The notes below the pieces were generated by a model. That model made no database searches. It saw only the letters and a program-made list of their open reading frames with translations, and was not told the DNA's origin. A program made the translations under genes and the position numbers. A DNA stretch of 64,000 bases from contig JAJEKV010000055.1 in the NCBI GenBank assembly GCA_021234155.1, forward strand, positions 186,001 through 250,000, given 5' to 3'. Source of the stretch: Isoetes taiwanensis. Lineage: Eukaryota > Streptophyta > Lycopodiopsida > Isoetales > Isoetaceae. Below, piece after piece: positions 46,761 through 58,005 of the stretch (positions within the stretch are counted from its first letter, which is position 1; every line of letters begins with the position of its first letter).

Positions 46761-46920
46761 AAAACGTGCATTTTAGCACCACATTTTTGGGTGCTAAGTG
46801 TGGTGGGAACTACCGAATTTGTAGTGGGAGAGGGAGTTATTTTTTCAAAAATACACATGATTACTTATTCAAAATTTTGTCCTTTTCGGTCTTATTAGGG
46901 CTTATTCAGCAACGCATTAA

Positions 46921-47050
46921 CGATCATTTTCCCTCAAAACTCGATCACGCTCCCTTAATCCGGCAAGACCATTTCTGATTCTGAATTTTCATTTTCCCTC
47001 AAAAACTCTGATCACGCTCCCTTAATCCGCCAAGACCATTTCTGATTTCT
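46921..47050. repeat. Tandem duplication near left end, about 65-bp unit
   Basis: CATTTTCCCTCAAAA, then TGATCACGCTCCCTTAATCC and CAAGACCATTTCTGATT occur twice in a row. Confidence 0.85.
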
Positions 47051-47664
47051 GGCAAGAAGATCGATCACCAAAAGGCTCTGATCATACCGGACTTGAATGC
47101 CACGGGATACACCTACAAGGAAATGTACAGGCAAGAAAAGCATCTTATGCCACACAAGAAGAAATCGAGTCTGTTTGGGGACCGAAAGTATTAGGAAAAT
47201 CCACTTACAGGTGGGTTGCATTCTAGATTCGGGGATGCCCATGATTCTCTGTTGTTTAGAATATTGTTTTGTTTCATCATGCAGGTTGAAGAATCTGAGC
47301 AAGGAGAGGTATAATGAGCCTTTACAAAAAAATCACAGGCAGGAAGTGTGCCTGGGGAGGCATGGCCTCTGGACTATGGGCATTTGCGTGTTACCTTCAC
47401 ACAAAAGGAAAAGAAATAAACTGGTTGAGTTTCTGGCAACAGTTAAGAGAAAAAGGGTCTGAAGACTCTCCGTCCCAACGTAAGAGGAAGCATGCAAGCA
47501 TTTCAAATAGTGTGGAAGCAGAGCAACCTGCCACAGATGATGCTTCCTCTCTTGAAATGACTAGGCCACAATTCAAGCCTCCTCAAGCTGTAAGAAGAAT
47601 CTCGGGGAAAATCACTGAAAAAATAGGTACTTTTCAACCCTCTTCTTCTGGAACCACCATATGA
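47041..47664 (+). pseudogene. Left gene of the large element, exons 1-2
   Basis: The frame is open from about 47041 to a donor at 47210/47211 (TTACAG|GTGGGT) and resumes after a pyrimidine-poor acceptor CATCATGCAG at 47284/47285; the 74-base intron keeps one frame (SVWGPKVLGKSTYR into LKNLSKERYNEPLQ). After a shift near 47330 it continues CAWGGMASGLWAFACYLHTK, SFWQQLREKGSEDSPSQRKR and GTFQPSSSGTTI. The product is basic with a Ser-rich end. I recognise no family. Both splice sites match the plant consensus moderately well. Confidence 0.4.
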
Positions 47665-47829
47665 TGCAATTTAATATTGGAACTGTTATTTTCCAGCAAG
47701 GTCTAGCAAGCTTGAACAATCAGGTACACCACTTACTTCTTCATTTGGGTGTGTTGTGAGTTATGTGTAGGAAATTTGTGCTGCTAGTTTCGAGTTGTGG
47801 TGGATAATTTCAGTTCACAGTAGTATGTA

Positions 47830-48420
47830 GCTCCAAATGTGTTACAGGACAGTCATATGGTGCCAATTATATGTTAATAATGTAGTTTGTAGCATATGTA
47901 GTGTCACATATAGTACCAAACATGGTACCTTATCTGAATAGTGAATTGGCTTCCATATGTTTCTATACTTAGTGTCATATGTGATGTTAGATATGGTGAT
48001 ACTTGTGAATGGTGGATTGTCTGCCATATGTGGTGCCAACTGCTGCGCTAAATATTGCACCACGCTATCTGCCACATATGGGGTGGTGGATGCCTGCCGG
48101 ATGTGGTGCCTTCTTTGCATTGTGGTGCCACATGTGGTGTCTAATGTGGCACCACTATGGATCCACATTTTGCACCACATGTGGTGTCTTTGACGCCATT
48201 TGTGGTGCGAAGTAATGGATTGCCATATGTGGTGCCTTGGGTGCATTGTGGTGCCATAGGTGGTGTGTCATGTGGCACCAGTTTGGTGCCACATGCCACA
48301 CCACATGTGGTGAATATGACGCCACCCTGGTGCCACATGCCACACCACATGTGGTGAATATGACGCCATTTGTGGTGCAAAGTTTGTCATGATGTAAAGT
48401 GGTGCCTGTTGTGTCATGTG
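47830..48420. repeat. TGTGGTGCC / CACCACATGTGGTG array
   Basis: More than fifteen copies of CATATGTGGTGCC-like words occur, many as palindromes such as CACCACATGTGGTG (near 48171, 48300, 48342), at 25-40-base spacing. The palindromes can form hairpins. Confidence 0.88.
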
Positions 48421-48544
48421 GTACTAACCTTGGATTACTTTCCAGTTGAATTCAACAGGACACTGGGAGAATGGATCAACTCTACAAGATCAGAAGTGAT
48501 TCAGTGTAAGGCAAGATCAGAAGTGATTCAGTGTAAGTCTGCTC

Positions 48545-49615
48545 AAGCTACTGAGGCACTTACAGGTGAGCACTTATAGGTAGCTTAGTTTACATGCTAA
48601 GGGCCTGATGTAAGGGACAGATGCCAATTAGGATTAGTGGACTTCCTAATCTTTCACCCTGGCTTAGTCTCTTTCGTTTGTCCTGTTTGATGTATCTAAT
48701 TTGCCCCTAGGATGAGGTAAGCTCACTCATTTTAGGTGGCCCTGGAATTAGATACATCAAGCAGAAACTCAAAAGAGTAAGCCTGGCTTAGTCTCCTTCG
48801 TTTTCTGTTTGATGTATCTAATTTGCCCCCTAGGATGACATCGCTCACTCAGGTGGCGAATTAGATACATCATGCAGGAAACTCGAAAAGGGAGTAAGCC
48901 CGACATAAAACAAGATCCTGGCTGGCTTAGTCTCTTTTGCTTCTCCTGTTTTGTGTATCTAAAGTGCCCCCAGGATTCTTTGAATGCGGATTCTTTGAAT
49001 CACCAATACCATCTTCCATGTCTTTCGGCCTCTTGAGGTACTTCATAACAAAATTCCTGGGGTGCTTAGTATAATTGTATTCTCATTGACAAATTTATGT
49101 TCACTTTGCGAGGATTTGTAATCCACATTGCATTGAGAATTCTTTGTCATGAATTTTTCAAACATGGGTACAAGCCTTAGGTGTGAGTAGGGAGGATCAA
49201 AAGCAACTTCAAGCCTCTTGAGGCACTTACAGTGTGAGCACTTATAGGTAGCTTAGTTTACATTCTAAGGGGCGATGTAAGGGACGGATGCCAATTGGGA
49301 TTATCACCCTGGCTTAGTCTCTTTCGTTTATCCTGTTTGATGTGTCTAATTTGCCCCCTAGGATGAGGTCGCTCACTCATTTTAGGTGGCGAATTAGATA
49401 CATCAAGCGAGGAAACTCAAAAAGAGTAAGCGGAGCTTAGTCTCCTTAGTTTTCGTTTTGATGTATCTAATTTGCCCCTAGGATGACATCGGCTCACTTT
49501 CGGTGGCTTAATTAGATACATCAACGAAAACTTCGAAAAGGGAGTAAGCCCGACATAAACAAGATCCTGGCTGGCTTAGTCTCTTTTGCTTCTCCTGTTT
49601 TGTGTATCTAAAGTG
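48545..49615. repeat. Duplicated block of four tandem fold-backs
   Basis: A block of about 420 bp (48545-48970) recurs at 49205-49615. Each copy holds two adjacent hairpins of about 120 bp with arms GGCTTAGTCTC...GATGTATCTAATTTGCCCC and the inverted AATTAGATACATCA...AGTAAGCC. Between the two blocks lies about 230 bp of unrelated sequence (48975-49204). Confidence 0.85.
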
Positions 49616-49624
49616 CCAAGTCAA

Positions 49625-50062
49625 GTCAAGCTCCAGTAGGTGCTCCACACCAATCTGCCAAATCAGCGGATGCATCGGGTTATGATCTCGAACAAATCGT
49701 TTGGTGAATGTAAGTCACAAGGTAACTTCAACCTTTTGTGCTGTCTTCTTCTTTTAATTTGACCCATATAGTTACCAAATCTCATTAAATTTTTGCAGCT
49801 GGAAGTGTCTCGGAGAAAAAGCAAAAAGCAGAATTCAAGCAAAAGACACCTCCAAGACATTCGGAAGCATATATGTGTCTTGCTATATGTGTCTTTGTAA
49901 AGCATGTTGTGGCTCTTGATAATCTGAGACTTGGACATACTATCCCAATGCAAAGGTGAGTTCATAAATTTGAAGGTATTACTCATCAATGTGAGGCCTG
50001 ATATGTTTGTTGCGAGGGTGTACCAATTTCTAGTTTGCGGTTTGTTGGACACGCGAGAATGA
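49625..50062 (+). pseudogene. Left gene of the large element, distal exons
   Basis: The plus strand reads APVGAPHQSAKSADASGYDL, a donor GTAAGTCACA at 49709, a 90-base intron ending TTTTTGCAG near 49798, then SVSEKKQKAEFKQKTPPRHS, YMCLAICVFVKHVVALDNLR and LGHTIPMQ. After a one-base shift it continues INLKVLLINVRPDMFVARVY and QFLVCGLLDTRE with a stop near 50062. The composition is protein-like and the splice signals are good. It may be the same transcript as 47041-47664. No family recognised. Confidence 0.45.
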
Positions 50063-50289
50063 TGATTGATGTTGTGAAGCCACGATTCTTTGTAGTAATG
50101 AAGGCGAGGTTAATGGATCAATAGATCTTTACTTGTAATCACATGTTTGTATTATTGTAACCAAAGAGGTTATTCTTGTAACCTATTCTTTCATTGACAC
50201 TCTAATGTACATTGTTGTATACTATTGTATACAATAGACTTTTTACGGCTGACGAGCAACACTCACGGTGGAGTTCAAATCTCGGAAGA

Positions 50290-51010
50290 AATTGATGTAT
50301 TCAAAGATTCATGACAATGTGGTGTTACATGTCGTGATAGATGTGGTGATGCAAATGGTGCATGTGGTGAATCATGTAGTGCGTTTGGTGAACCATGTGG
50401 TGAATCATGTGGTGAATCATAGGTGGCATCTTTGGAGCTTCGTGGCATGTTGGAGCCTAGGTGGCATGTTTGAGCCACCTTGGCGTGTTGAGCCTAGGTG
50501 GCATATTGGAGCCACCTTGGCATGCTTGAGCCTTTACATGACCTTTGTTACATGTTTGACTTTCATTGACCAACATGTTTGGTGATGCAAATGGTGCATG
50601 TGGTGAATCATGTGGTGAATCATAGGTGGCATGTTGGAGCTTACGTGGCATGTTGGAGCCTAGGTGGCATGTTTGGCGACCTTGGCATGTTGGAGCCTAG
50701 GTGGCATATTTGAGCCACCTTGGCATGCTTGAGCCTTTACATGACCTTTGTTACATGTTTGACTTCCATTGACCAACATGTTTGGTGATGCAAATGGTGC
50801 ATGTGGTGGATCATGTGGTGCATTTGGTGAATCATGTGGTGAATCATGTGGTGAATCATAGGTGGCATGTTGGGGCTTACGTGGCATGTTGGAGCCTAGG
50901 TGGCATGTTTGAGCCACCTTGGCATGTTGGAGCCTAGGTGGCATGCTTTCGGTCTATGTGGCATGCTTGACCCTTTATTGTGGCATGTTGGAGCCTAGGT
51001 GGCATGCATG
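50290..51010. repeat. GGTGAATCATGTGGTG and AGGTGGCATGTTGGAGCC arrays
   Basis: Two interleaved repeat types: (CATGTGGTGAAT)n blocks near 50360-50425, 50590-50625 and 50800-50865, and GCCTAGGTGGCATGTTTGAG blocks near 50430-50540, 50625-50740 and 50865-51005. A unit of about 215 bp combining both (with TTTACATGACCTTTGTTACA) is repeated twice. Confidence 0.88.
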
Positions 51011-51178
51011 CAAACGTCCCTTTCCTCTTCTGCCTCATTCCCAAAATCGTATGGATGCCTACGATTTGCATCCCTTTTATTCCCAAAATTCTGTCCTGCA
51101 GCTTCATTCCGTCCCCATCGTCTATTCCGCCATCTCCTTCACTCCTTCCCCATTCCGTCCATCTCCTTCACTTCCGCC

Positions 51179-51417
51179 ATGGCCAAGTTCAAGACTACAC
51201 TCGCGGGAACACTATCCCGGCCATTGTGCTCGCTCCCTTCAGCGGACGCGGTCAGAATCCGTGGCTTCTGCGGAGGATCCGTCTCTTCCTCCACCGGAGG
51301 AGGCCGCCCGATTCTGATGGTGGCCAAGTTCACTCCACCAGAGGTGGGAAGCTCATCATGGATCATCAGGCGCCGGCCGTTGCGGGTGCTTTCAGTGGGT
51401 GCATGCGGGTTATGATG
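51179..51417 (+). CDS. Short GC-rich ORF, possible captured host fragment
   Basis: A GCCATGGCC start context precedes an ORF of about 79 codons (MAKFKTTLAGTLSRPLCSLP, RIRGFCGG, SSTGGGRPILMVAKFTPPEV, IIRRRPLRVLSVGACGL). The Arg/Ser-rich, acid-poor start ending in RGFCGG resembles a mitochondrial presequence. The patch (51020-51470) is much more GC-rich than the rest of the element, and repeats lie directly to its left. A captured first exon of a host gene would explain this; chance cannot be excluded. Pyrimidine-rich sequence upstream (51110-51175) looks like a plant 5' leader. Confidence 0.35.
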
Positions 51418-51470
51418 GCGAGGGGCGACTCCTCGAAATGAAGATGTATGCTGAGGGGCGACCTCCATAT

Positions 51471-52257
51471 AGAGCTCAAGATGGCCCCTTTGATTAGTTT
51501 AGATTTGTATTGTAATCCCTGGTTTCAATTTTTTTGGCAATAGTCCTTGTGACTATTCTTTGTAAAAGCTTTTCATTAATGAGAACTTGTTTTGCAATAG
51601 TCCTTGTTTTGCAATAGAACTTGTTTTGCTTTAAGCATTCTCTGAGTTTCCACTTTGTTCTTTTCGGTTAATTTGAACTTTTGTCATTAATTATAAAATG
51701 CAAACAAGGAATTTGAAGGTGCGAGAATCTATGATACGCACACTAACAAAATATGGTAACCATTTCGACCAAATAGGAAAATATGAGATGGGTGGCTCGG
51801 GTTCAAAAGAAATAGAGTTCAAAAAAGCGAAAAGAAAAACCACGGAATTCCACGAAGCAAAAGTTAGTGGCCTTGCAAGAATCTTTGCACAAAAGCGAGC
51901 TCAATGAATTTTGGCCTCATATCAATTCGGGGGACCTAATTTGGGATCCATATATTCTTTGTCACCAAAATCGGTCAAGATACTATCGGGAATCACGAGA
52001 GCCATTCCATTTTCGGCCGGGTCAAAAATGGTCAATGCCCCCGGCTGATTATGGTGACATCGTGGTGAAATTTGTGGTGAAAAATGTGGTGAAAAGCTGT
52101 GGTGAAGGTTGTGGTGATGCAAACGTTGTTTTTATATTTCAAAGGGAGAAAAATACATATGGATATCTACCACACCCGGTAGAATAGTTCATACTTCTTA
52201 TGAAATGAAGTATGCAGAAAAATCAGGGAAAACTATAACCCTGAGCTTCTAGTATTA
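51471..52257. other. Inside large element: small ORF and GTGGTGAAA repeat
   Basis: A 69-codon basic plus-strand ORF (51698-51907, KAKRKTTEFHEAKVSGLARI) is protein-like but not recognised. 52058-52115 is a (TGTGGTGAAAA)n array of five to six units. Duplicated CTTGTTTTGCAATAG words occur near 51585-51625. Confidence 0.4.
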
Positions 52258-52680
52258 TCAAAATGCATTAGAGATATAATAATAGCTGTTTTGAAGGTTA
52301 ATGATGACATCTGATTCTTGGGCCTCAATCAGATCCTGCATTGTGAGATCTGTAACTCTTGTTCTTCCAAGTATGTCCAAGATTTCATCAAGTTTTTCTG
52401 CTGAATAGTTGGTGAAATCCAGCAACACTAAAACATGAGCTTCTCGTTTCTGCTCCCACTTATGATACAGATTCACAAAGTATTGTCTCAGGTTGTTGTG
52501 TCTCCATGCGGTGGCTTTGTTGAGCACTTTTAATGGCTGAAGCATGGATCATTTCCTGCTTTAGTTCGATGAACATATCCTCTTCCTCAAGCATGGGGGA
52601 GGCTGCGAACTCATCCTCGAGAATGTCGAACCACGTCGGTTTGCACCAGCTCTGTTAAGTCTCCGCATGCATCACGTGTA
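52258..52680 (-). pseudogene. Small minus-strand gene of the large element
   Basis: Two frames join by a shift near 52540. The upstream part reads SWCKPTWFDILEDEFAASPM and LEEEDMFIELKQEM. The downstream part (52545-52258) reads LKVLNKATAWRHNNLRQYFV, NLYHKWEQKREAHVLVLLDF, LDEILDILGRTRVTDLTMQD and LIEAQESDVIINLQNSYYYI. The protein is acidic-helical, about 140 residues. The shift could be an intron edge or a mutation. No family recognised; its place between the other element genes suggests an accessory protein. Confidence 0.4.
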
Positions 52681-53238
52681 AAACAACATCATTAGTAATA
52701 AGAAAGGCAACCGCCTATCAACGCCTTGGCTTCTAATTCTTTAAGCCCATCGAGGAATTAACCTATGTTTTAAGCCTAGAATACCTCGAATTCATGGGTC
52801 CTCCGCTCCTCTAATATCGCCTCTGTTCTGGTTTATTTGCTCCGGTATAGGTCTTACGAGATGCAGCGCATTTGAACTGGCGAAATTGTTTTGTGCCGTG
52901 TTCTCCTTCGTTTTCTTCCGCCATATTTGGATCGGGATAAGCCAATGTGCGCATGCAAAACTAGATTTAGGGTTTCCCTCAATCTTTCTGCCTGACCACT
53001 TTTGAATGATTGAACTTGCATTTGATGTAATGATTTCCGGTGGTGGGTTTCATCATGTGTTTCTCTGTCCCATTCCGTTCATCCTTAATGTAATTTTTAC
53101 GTGTGTCACTTTCACCTGTCAATTAAGCGGTAAAGATTGAAGAGTGAAGATTTATATTAAACATATAAAATGATTACATAAGGTTACATTTCAGATTATA
53201 TACACTTGTTTTCATTCACGTGGGTCTATCAAAAGAGA
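52681..53238. other. Inside large element, non-coding
   Basis: I see no gene. The stretch lies between two minus-strand genes and would hold the upstream region of the 52.3-kb gene. Confidence 0.4.
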
Positions 53239-54130
53239 TCACGGGTCCGGCTCCTCCTCGTCATCTTCTATGATCACCGGATCGGTGGCCACCCGGGTCA
53301 GCTTTTGACCTATTTGCTCCCATTCGGAGGAAAGCAAAAACCATAATGGTGGAGTGTTACCAACAGAATAGCGGCTTCTCCATGTCCATCTGCAAGGCCT
53401 TGTGATGATAGTACATATCCACGAAGTGAAGGAATTGGTCCCTCTGTAAACAACCTATCATAACAAAAGAGGAACTTTTGTTTTAGCGTAAAAGGCTTGG
53501 TAGCCATTAAGCGAGAAAAGGTCTCAACCTTTGCAGATCTGGTCAATAGTATGAGGAACGGGCCAAAGATCTTTGGTGTGTAAAAATTTGATGGAAGGCT
53601 GAGTAAGTTGAGAGATGCGGGGGCTGTGGTGTACAATTCAACCTCTGGTGAGAGTTTTCAGCATTTACGTGGTCATATTCTCATCAGGGTGAATAGAGTA
53701 ATTTCTGTATCTGAGCATGTCCATCCATTCCGCATGGCTGAAAATCGGGACAGCACGCCCTAGGTATTATGGGCTCTTCTTCTCCGGTCACATTGTCCCA
53801 TTCAGGCACTCCATCGTTTTTGCAAAGATCCAAGAGGTGAAGTTGGCCATGTCTGCTGTAGTAGCTGCTGTAAGCTGTAAACTGTAAACTGCTTCCCACC
53901 ACCAGAAGAACGTAAATCAGAACCGCTTCCCAAGGACCCTTTTATCAAAACTATGCGCTCGAGCCCCTTGTAATTGCTATGAATAAACTTCGAACTGGGG
54001 GAGCAAGAAGAATGGCATCTCGGCCTTTTGGGTTGCCCGAGGTCATTAATTTTCGCCATCCCATAATGATTTTTCGGCACGGGTCCCCCCAAAGGATGAT
54101 GAGAGGAATTGATGGGACCGAGAGAATTTA
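53239..54130 (-). pseudogene. Second minus-strand gene of the large element
   Basis: Reading on from about 54130: PVPKNHYGMAKINDLG, SPSSKFIHSNYKGLERIVLI, a shift, YYSRHGQLHLLDLCKNDGVP, EWDNVTGEEEPIIPRACCPD, FQPCGMDGHAQIQKLL, a shift near 53690, LSLPSNFYTPKIFGPFLILL, LTRSAKVETFSRLMATKPFT, LSSQGLADGHGEAAILLV, and an acidic end (IIEDDEEEPDP) with a stop at 53239-53241. The product would be about 290 residues. I recognise no domain. The gene sits about 370 bases downstream of the large transposase-like gene, in the same orientation. Confidence 0.42.
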
Positions 54131-54179
54131 AGGAAAAGGAAAGTATTTCAAGAGAAAAAGCATTCGTGGAAGGATCTAT

Positions 54180-54310
54180 CATTGGTTCGAGAAGAGAAGA
54201 CGAGAAAGTGAAACACGTGGTGAAACATGTAGTGAAACACATGTGTCACCACATGTGGTGAAACACATGTGGTGAAACATGTGGTGAAACATGTGGTGAA
54301 CCTGGGGCAT
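54180..54310. repeat. (TGTGGTGAAACA)n array
   Basis: About ten units of GTGGTGAAACA/CATGTGGTGAAA with one inverted step (ACACATGTGTCACCACATGT near 54238). It lies between the 3' end of the large gene and the next gene. Confidence 0.88.
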
Positions 54311-56370
54311 GTTACATCAGGGACATCAAAATACAATTACATATTACATCAGAAGCAAACATATTACATTGAAACAAGGGACATCAAAATACAATTGAGC
54401 ATGGAATTGAGTTTCTTATATTATTCCCAAACAAGGCAAGACACAACAACATATTCAAAATTTTGAATCATTTTCTAACCTGTAAGAATGTGTTCGGCTA
54501 TTCTTCATCGGACATGCTATCTTCATCGAGATAAAACCTCGGGCAAGTTTTCTAGAATCTTTTCCTCATCACTTTTGGTCTAGCGTAAGCAGTTCGAGCA
54601 CCTTTCTTGATCTGCTACATGGGAACTCGAATAGCACAAATTTGAGTAGAGAATACAAGTGACTTTGGCTCGTTTGTCAACAACTCATACATCACCTTTG
54701 ACGGAGGCTTCTTTCTATAGTAAATGCCCTCCACAGCGGTTTCACCTCTCATAAACAAGTTTCCGTTCGCTTGAAGTCATTTTCAACTTCAAATTTTGGC
54801 TTAGTGCATAGCAACATCAAAATACAAAATCCTCCTCGTTCCCTTTAGGTGCGCGCAAGCTGCAAAAGTCGTCTCCTTCTCTAAGTGTACGCAAGTACAT
54901 TTTGCCAAGGTTGAGTATAGTGGCACTGGTAGACTTGCGGGTCTCTTCCACATCCGCATGAACATTGGAGGATGGTTCAACGACTACAAGGTCCCATTCA
55001 TCTACATACAATTCGTTCTCACACATGTCCCATTTTCCATCCAAACAATTCTTTGCAAAAACATGATAGCTTTCGGGTATGTACACGTGTGTTGGATTTC
55101 TGTCTTTGAATCCATGGACTGAATGAATTTGCTGGTTTACCGGAATTGTCTCTGCACCCCAAGCCTTTTTTCTGTTGATATCCTCGGGTTTTATTTCTTA
55201 AGTATCTCGAACTTTTCTTCCATTTTGGTCCCCTCGGATGTACCACATTGAAATTGTTTTTTACGCAATTTTCACCACATCATGGGCATTATCTAGTTTA
55301 ATGTCGGGATGTTTAAGTTGTAGACCTCGTATCCATCTTTTCAATTCTGCTGCCTTCCCATCATGTTCACCTTTTCCATGGTTTGATCAAAAAGTTCCAC
55401 ATCATGTTGACCTCGTATCCTGGTTGTACCTTCCAACAAAATAAAATGATCAAATTTGCTTTGAATTGTGATGCGACACCATCTGAAAATACATAGTCTT
55501 TGTTTGGGGACATTGCCTTTTTGCTTTAAGTACTCAAAATGTTTCATAAAACAATGTTGAACAAAAAGTGTGTCATGTTCCTATCATCCAGACACATAGT
55601 AGTGTGTTTCCTTCTCAATGGTGTACATACGTGGATCAACACGATAGGTTATTTGAACAAATATAGTTATCGGTTGTTGACCCAAATAAGCATGGGTGAA
55701 CTTCATTCTGCTCCTTAAAAGTATAATTCTCTGCGAAGTCAACCACGGATAGGTAAGCATCTCGGGCAAGTTATCAAGGAGTTCTTTATGCGGCCCTTTT
55801 GCCACTTATATCCGAAGTTGTGTAAAGGAAAATTTGGAAGCTTCTCCAACATTTTGTTCACTGGTGGAAGACTTGCGGTTTCATTGTGTTGGTGAGCGAG
55901 CTTAGACTTCTTCTTTGCCATCTCGAATCTGAGTTTTTTCATAGTCTAGGTATTCCCACTTCACCATGCCACTATCACTAGATTGTTCATGTGGGCGGAT
56001 AGGGAACTTCTTAATCCCACTCTTTACACTCACCCGAATGCATTCCCTCTTATGGTAAGGTTGGAAGCTAGTTTTCTCACATAAAATTCCCGCCCACGGA
56101 CTTCTTGTGCTACTTATTTTGTATTCGGGCATACTGCATTCACCATATATGTCGACACCAAAGGCGACAAGTGCATTTGCAGCTTTTGGGTGCTTAGTTC
56201 TCATACTATTGAAGCCATCTATTAGCATCTCGCATTCTAACATGGTATATCAAAGCACAACTATTGAAGTCCTTTAATTTTACAACAAACCATGGTTTCA
56301 GCTTTTCAAACATCCTCTGTTTGATCATAACACTAGGATGTTCCGTCTTGAATTTCCTGAACAATTGCAA

Positions 56371-56998
56371 CTGCAAGGAAGATAACAAGGTGATTAGCAT
56401 ATTTATTGCACACTACATTTTCCACCACACTAGGCACCACATAGCATATATTACAGACATTCATCTTACACCTCCTTATTCACCACACTAGGCACCACAA
56501 CGCATATATTACATAATTTATTGTACACCATATTTTTCACCACACTAGGCACCACATAGCATATATTACAGACATTCATCTTACACCTCGTTATTCACCA
56601 CACTAGGCACCACATAGAATATATTCTGACATTCATTTTACACCATATTTTTTCACCACACTAGGCACCACACTAGGGCACCACTGGCACCACACTAGAC
56701 ACCACACTAGGCACCACACCATGTTATTCACCACACTAGGGACCACATAGCATATATTACAGCATTTATTTTATACCATGTTATTCACCACACTAGGCAC
56801 CACATAGCATATATTACAGCATGTATTTTACACCATGTTATTCACCACACTAGGCACCACAAAGCATATATTGTGACATTTATTTCACACCACGTGCCTC
56901 ACTACAAAGAACAACCACATATCACAAGCAATCACTAACCACATACCACATACCACATTAACAATAAAAATGTGGTGAAGATGAAGAAATGAAATAAC
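56371..56998 (-). other. Intron filled with CACCACACTAGGCACCACA repeats
   Basis: The 3' splice site TCTTCCTTGCAG precedes LQLFRKF in frame. The donor AAG|GTTATTTC lies next to the end of the upstream exon, but the phase is off by one base, so an indel near the exon end is likely. The intron carries about ten units of CACCACACTAGGCACCACAT, AGCATATATTACA (56420-56870), one of the element's repeat types. Confidence 0.65.
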
Positions 56999-57458
56999 CT
57001 TGTGATTCTTCCGGATAGTGAGTGGCATGATCCTCTCTTACATTTCGTTCCAATCTTGAACTTAACATCCTTTGCATTTGGAGAGACCCCTGTTTTTGGT
57101 CCAAAATTGCTTTGCACAAGTTCTATGACAAATTGGGAATTGGGGACTGCTCTTCTAACTCTTTTGTACAAAACCCATTTCCCCCCTTTGCAATCTATCT
57201 CTTCCCTCTTCAATTTTGCTTTGGTAAGATTCCTAGGATGAACACCCAGCAGTTTACCAAAACCCCGAGCACTGACAGGATTAGCACTTTCGGTATTAAT
57301 GCTTCCTCTTACGGCCATAGCAAGGCAACTACTCTTGGCTGCTAAACTGTCATTGCTGTTAGACTTCTTCACAAGTTGAATGGAAGCCCTGAGGTTGCTG
57401 ACCACAATGCTCTTGGCTTGCAAATCTTTCAGCTCTTCGCCAAATACGCTGTCCATTG

Positions 57459-58005
57459 CAATGTTGTTAAAAAACCCGTTTTTTATTTTTAAAGTACCTC
57501 TATAAAAATCCTCACGTTTTTTAAAGGATTTTTATGATTTGGTATGGCCAAAAATAAAAAATAAAAAAAATGCACATTCTTTGCGCTGCTTTATTGGACA
57601 TGTTTGTTATTGTTAAAATGCACATTTTTGCTACAAGTTACAAGACTTAGCATTCTAACAAGTAAATCAGTAGCTTATGATGCTATTAGAAATTATTAAG
57701 TTCAAGTACAAAGATATCATAGCAGTTTTGCCATGCACCTCTTAAGAATGTTGAGAAAAACATTATTAAAGAGGTAAAGAAATTTAAGAATTTCATGAGT
57801 TCAAGAATATTATATATTTGGATAAAAAAAACCACAGTCTAAGGATTTTTAAAGATTTTTAAGGATTTTAAAGATTTTAAAGATTTTTAACGTATTTTAT
57901 ATGAAATACATTTTTAAAGATTTTTTCCAAAAATTTTAAAAATCTTCAAAAAATCTTAAAAAACGTTTTTTAAACGTACGGATTTTGACGTACTTAACAA
58001 CATTG
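57459..58005. mobile_element. hAT-type MITE, 547 bp, 8-bp TSD
   Basis: The ends are CAATGTTGTTAA (57459) and TTAACAACATTG (58005), followed inward by A- and T-rich DNA with GATTTTTAA repeats. The perfect 8-bp duplication GTCCATTG lies at 57451-57458 and 58006-58013. The CA(A/G)TGTTG terminus and 8-bp duplication are typical of hAT elements. It is non-autonomous (no coding capacity). It interrupts the transposase-like gene, and the frame on both sides matches once the insert and one duplication are ignored. Confidence 0.92.

Noticed and set aside
47842..48380. Open frames rich in HHMWC and GVIFTTCGV
   Set aside because: Translations of the TGTGGTGCC array.
50275..50944. Pro/His-rich minus-strand open frames with repeated DSPHDSPH
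   Set aside because: They follow the GGTGAATCATGTGGTG arrays and have no independent coding signal.
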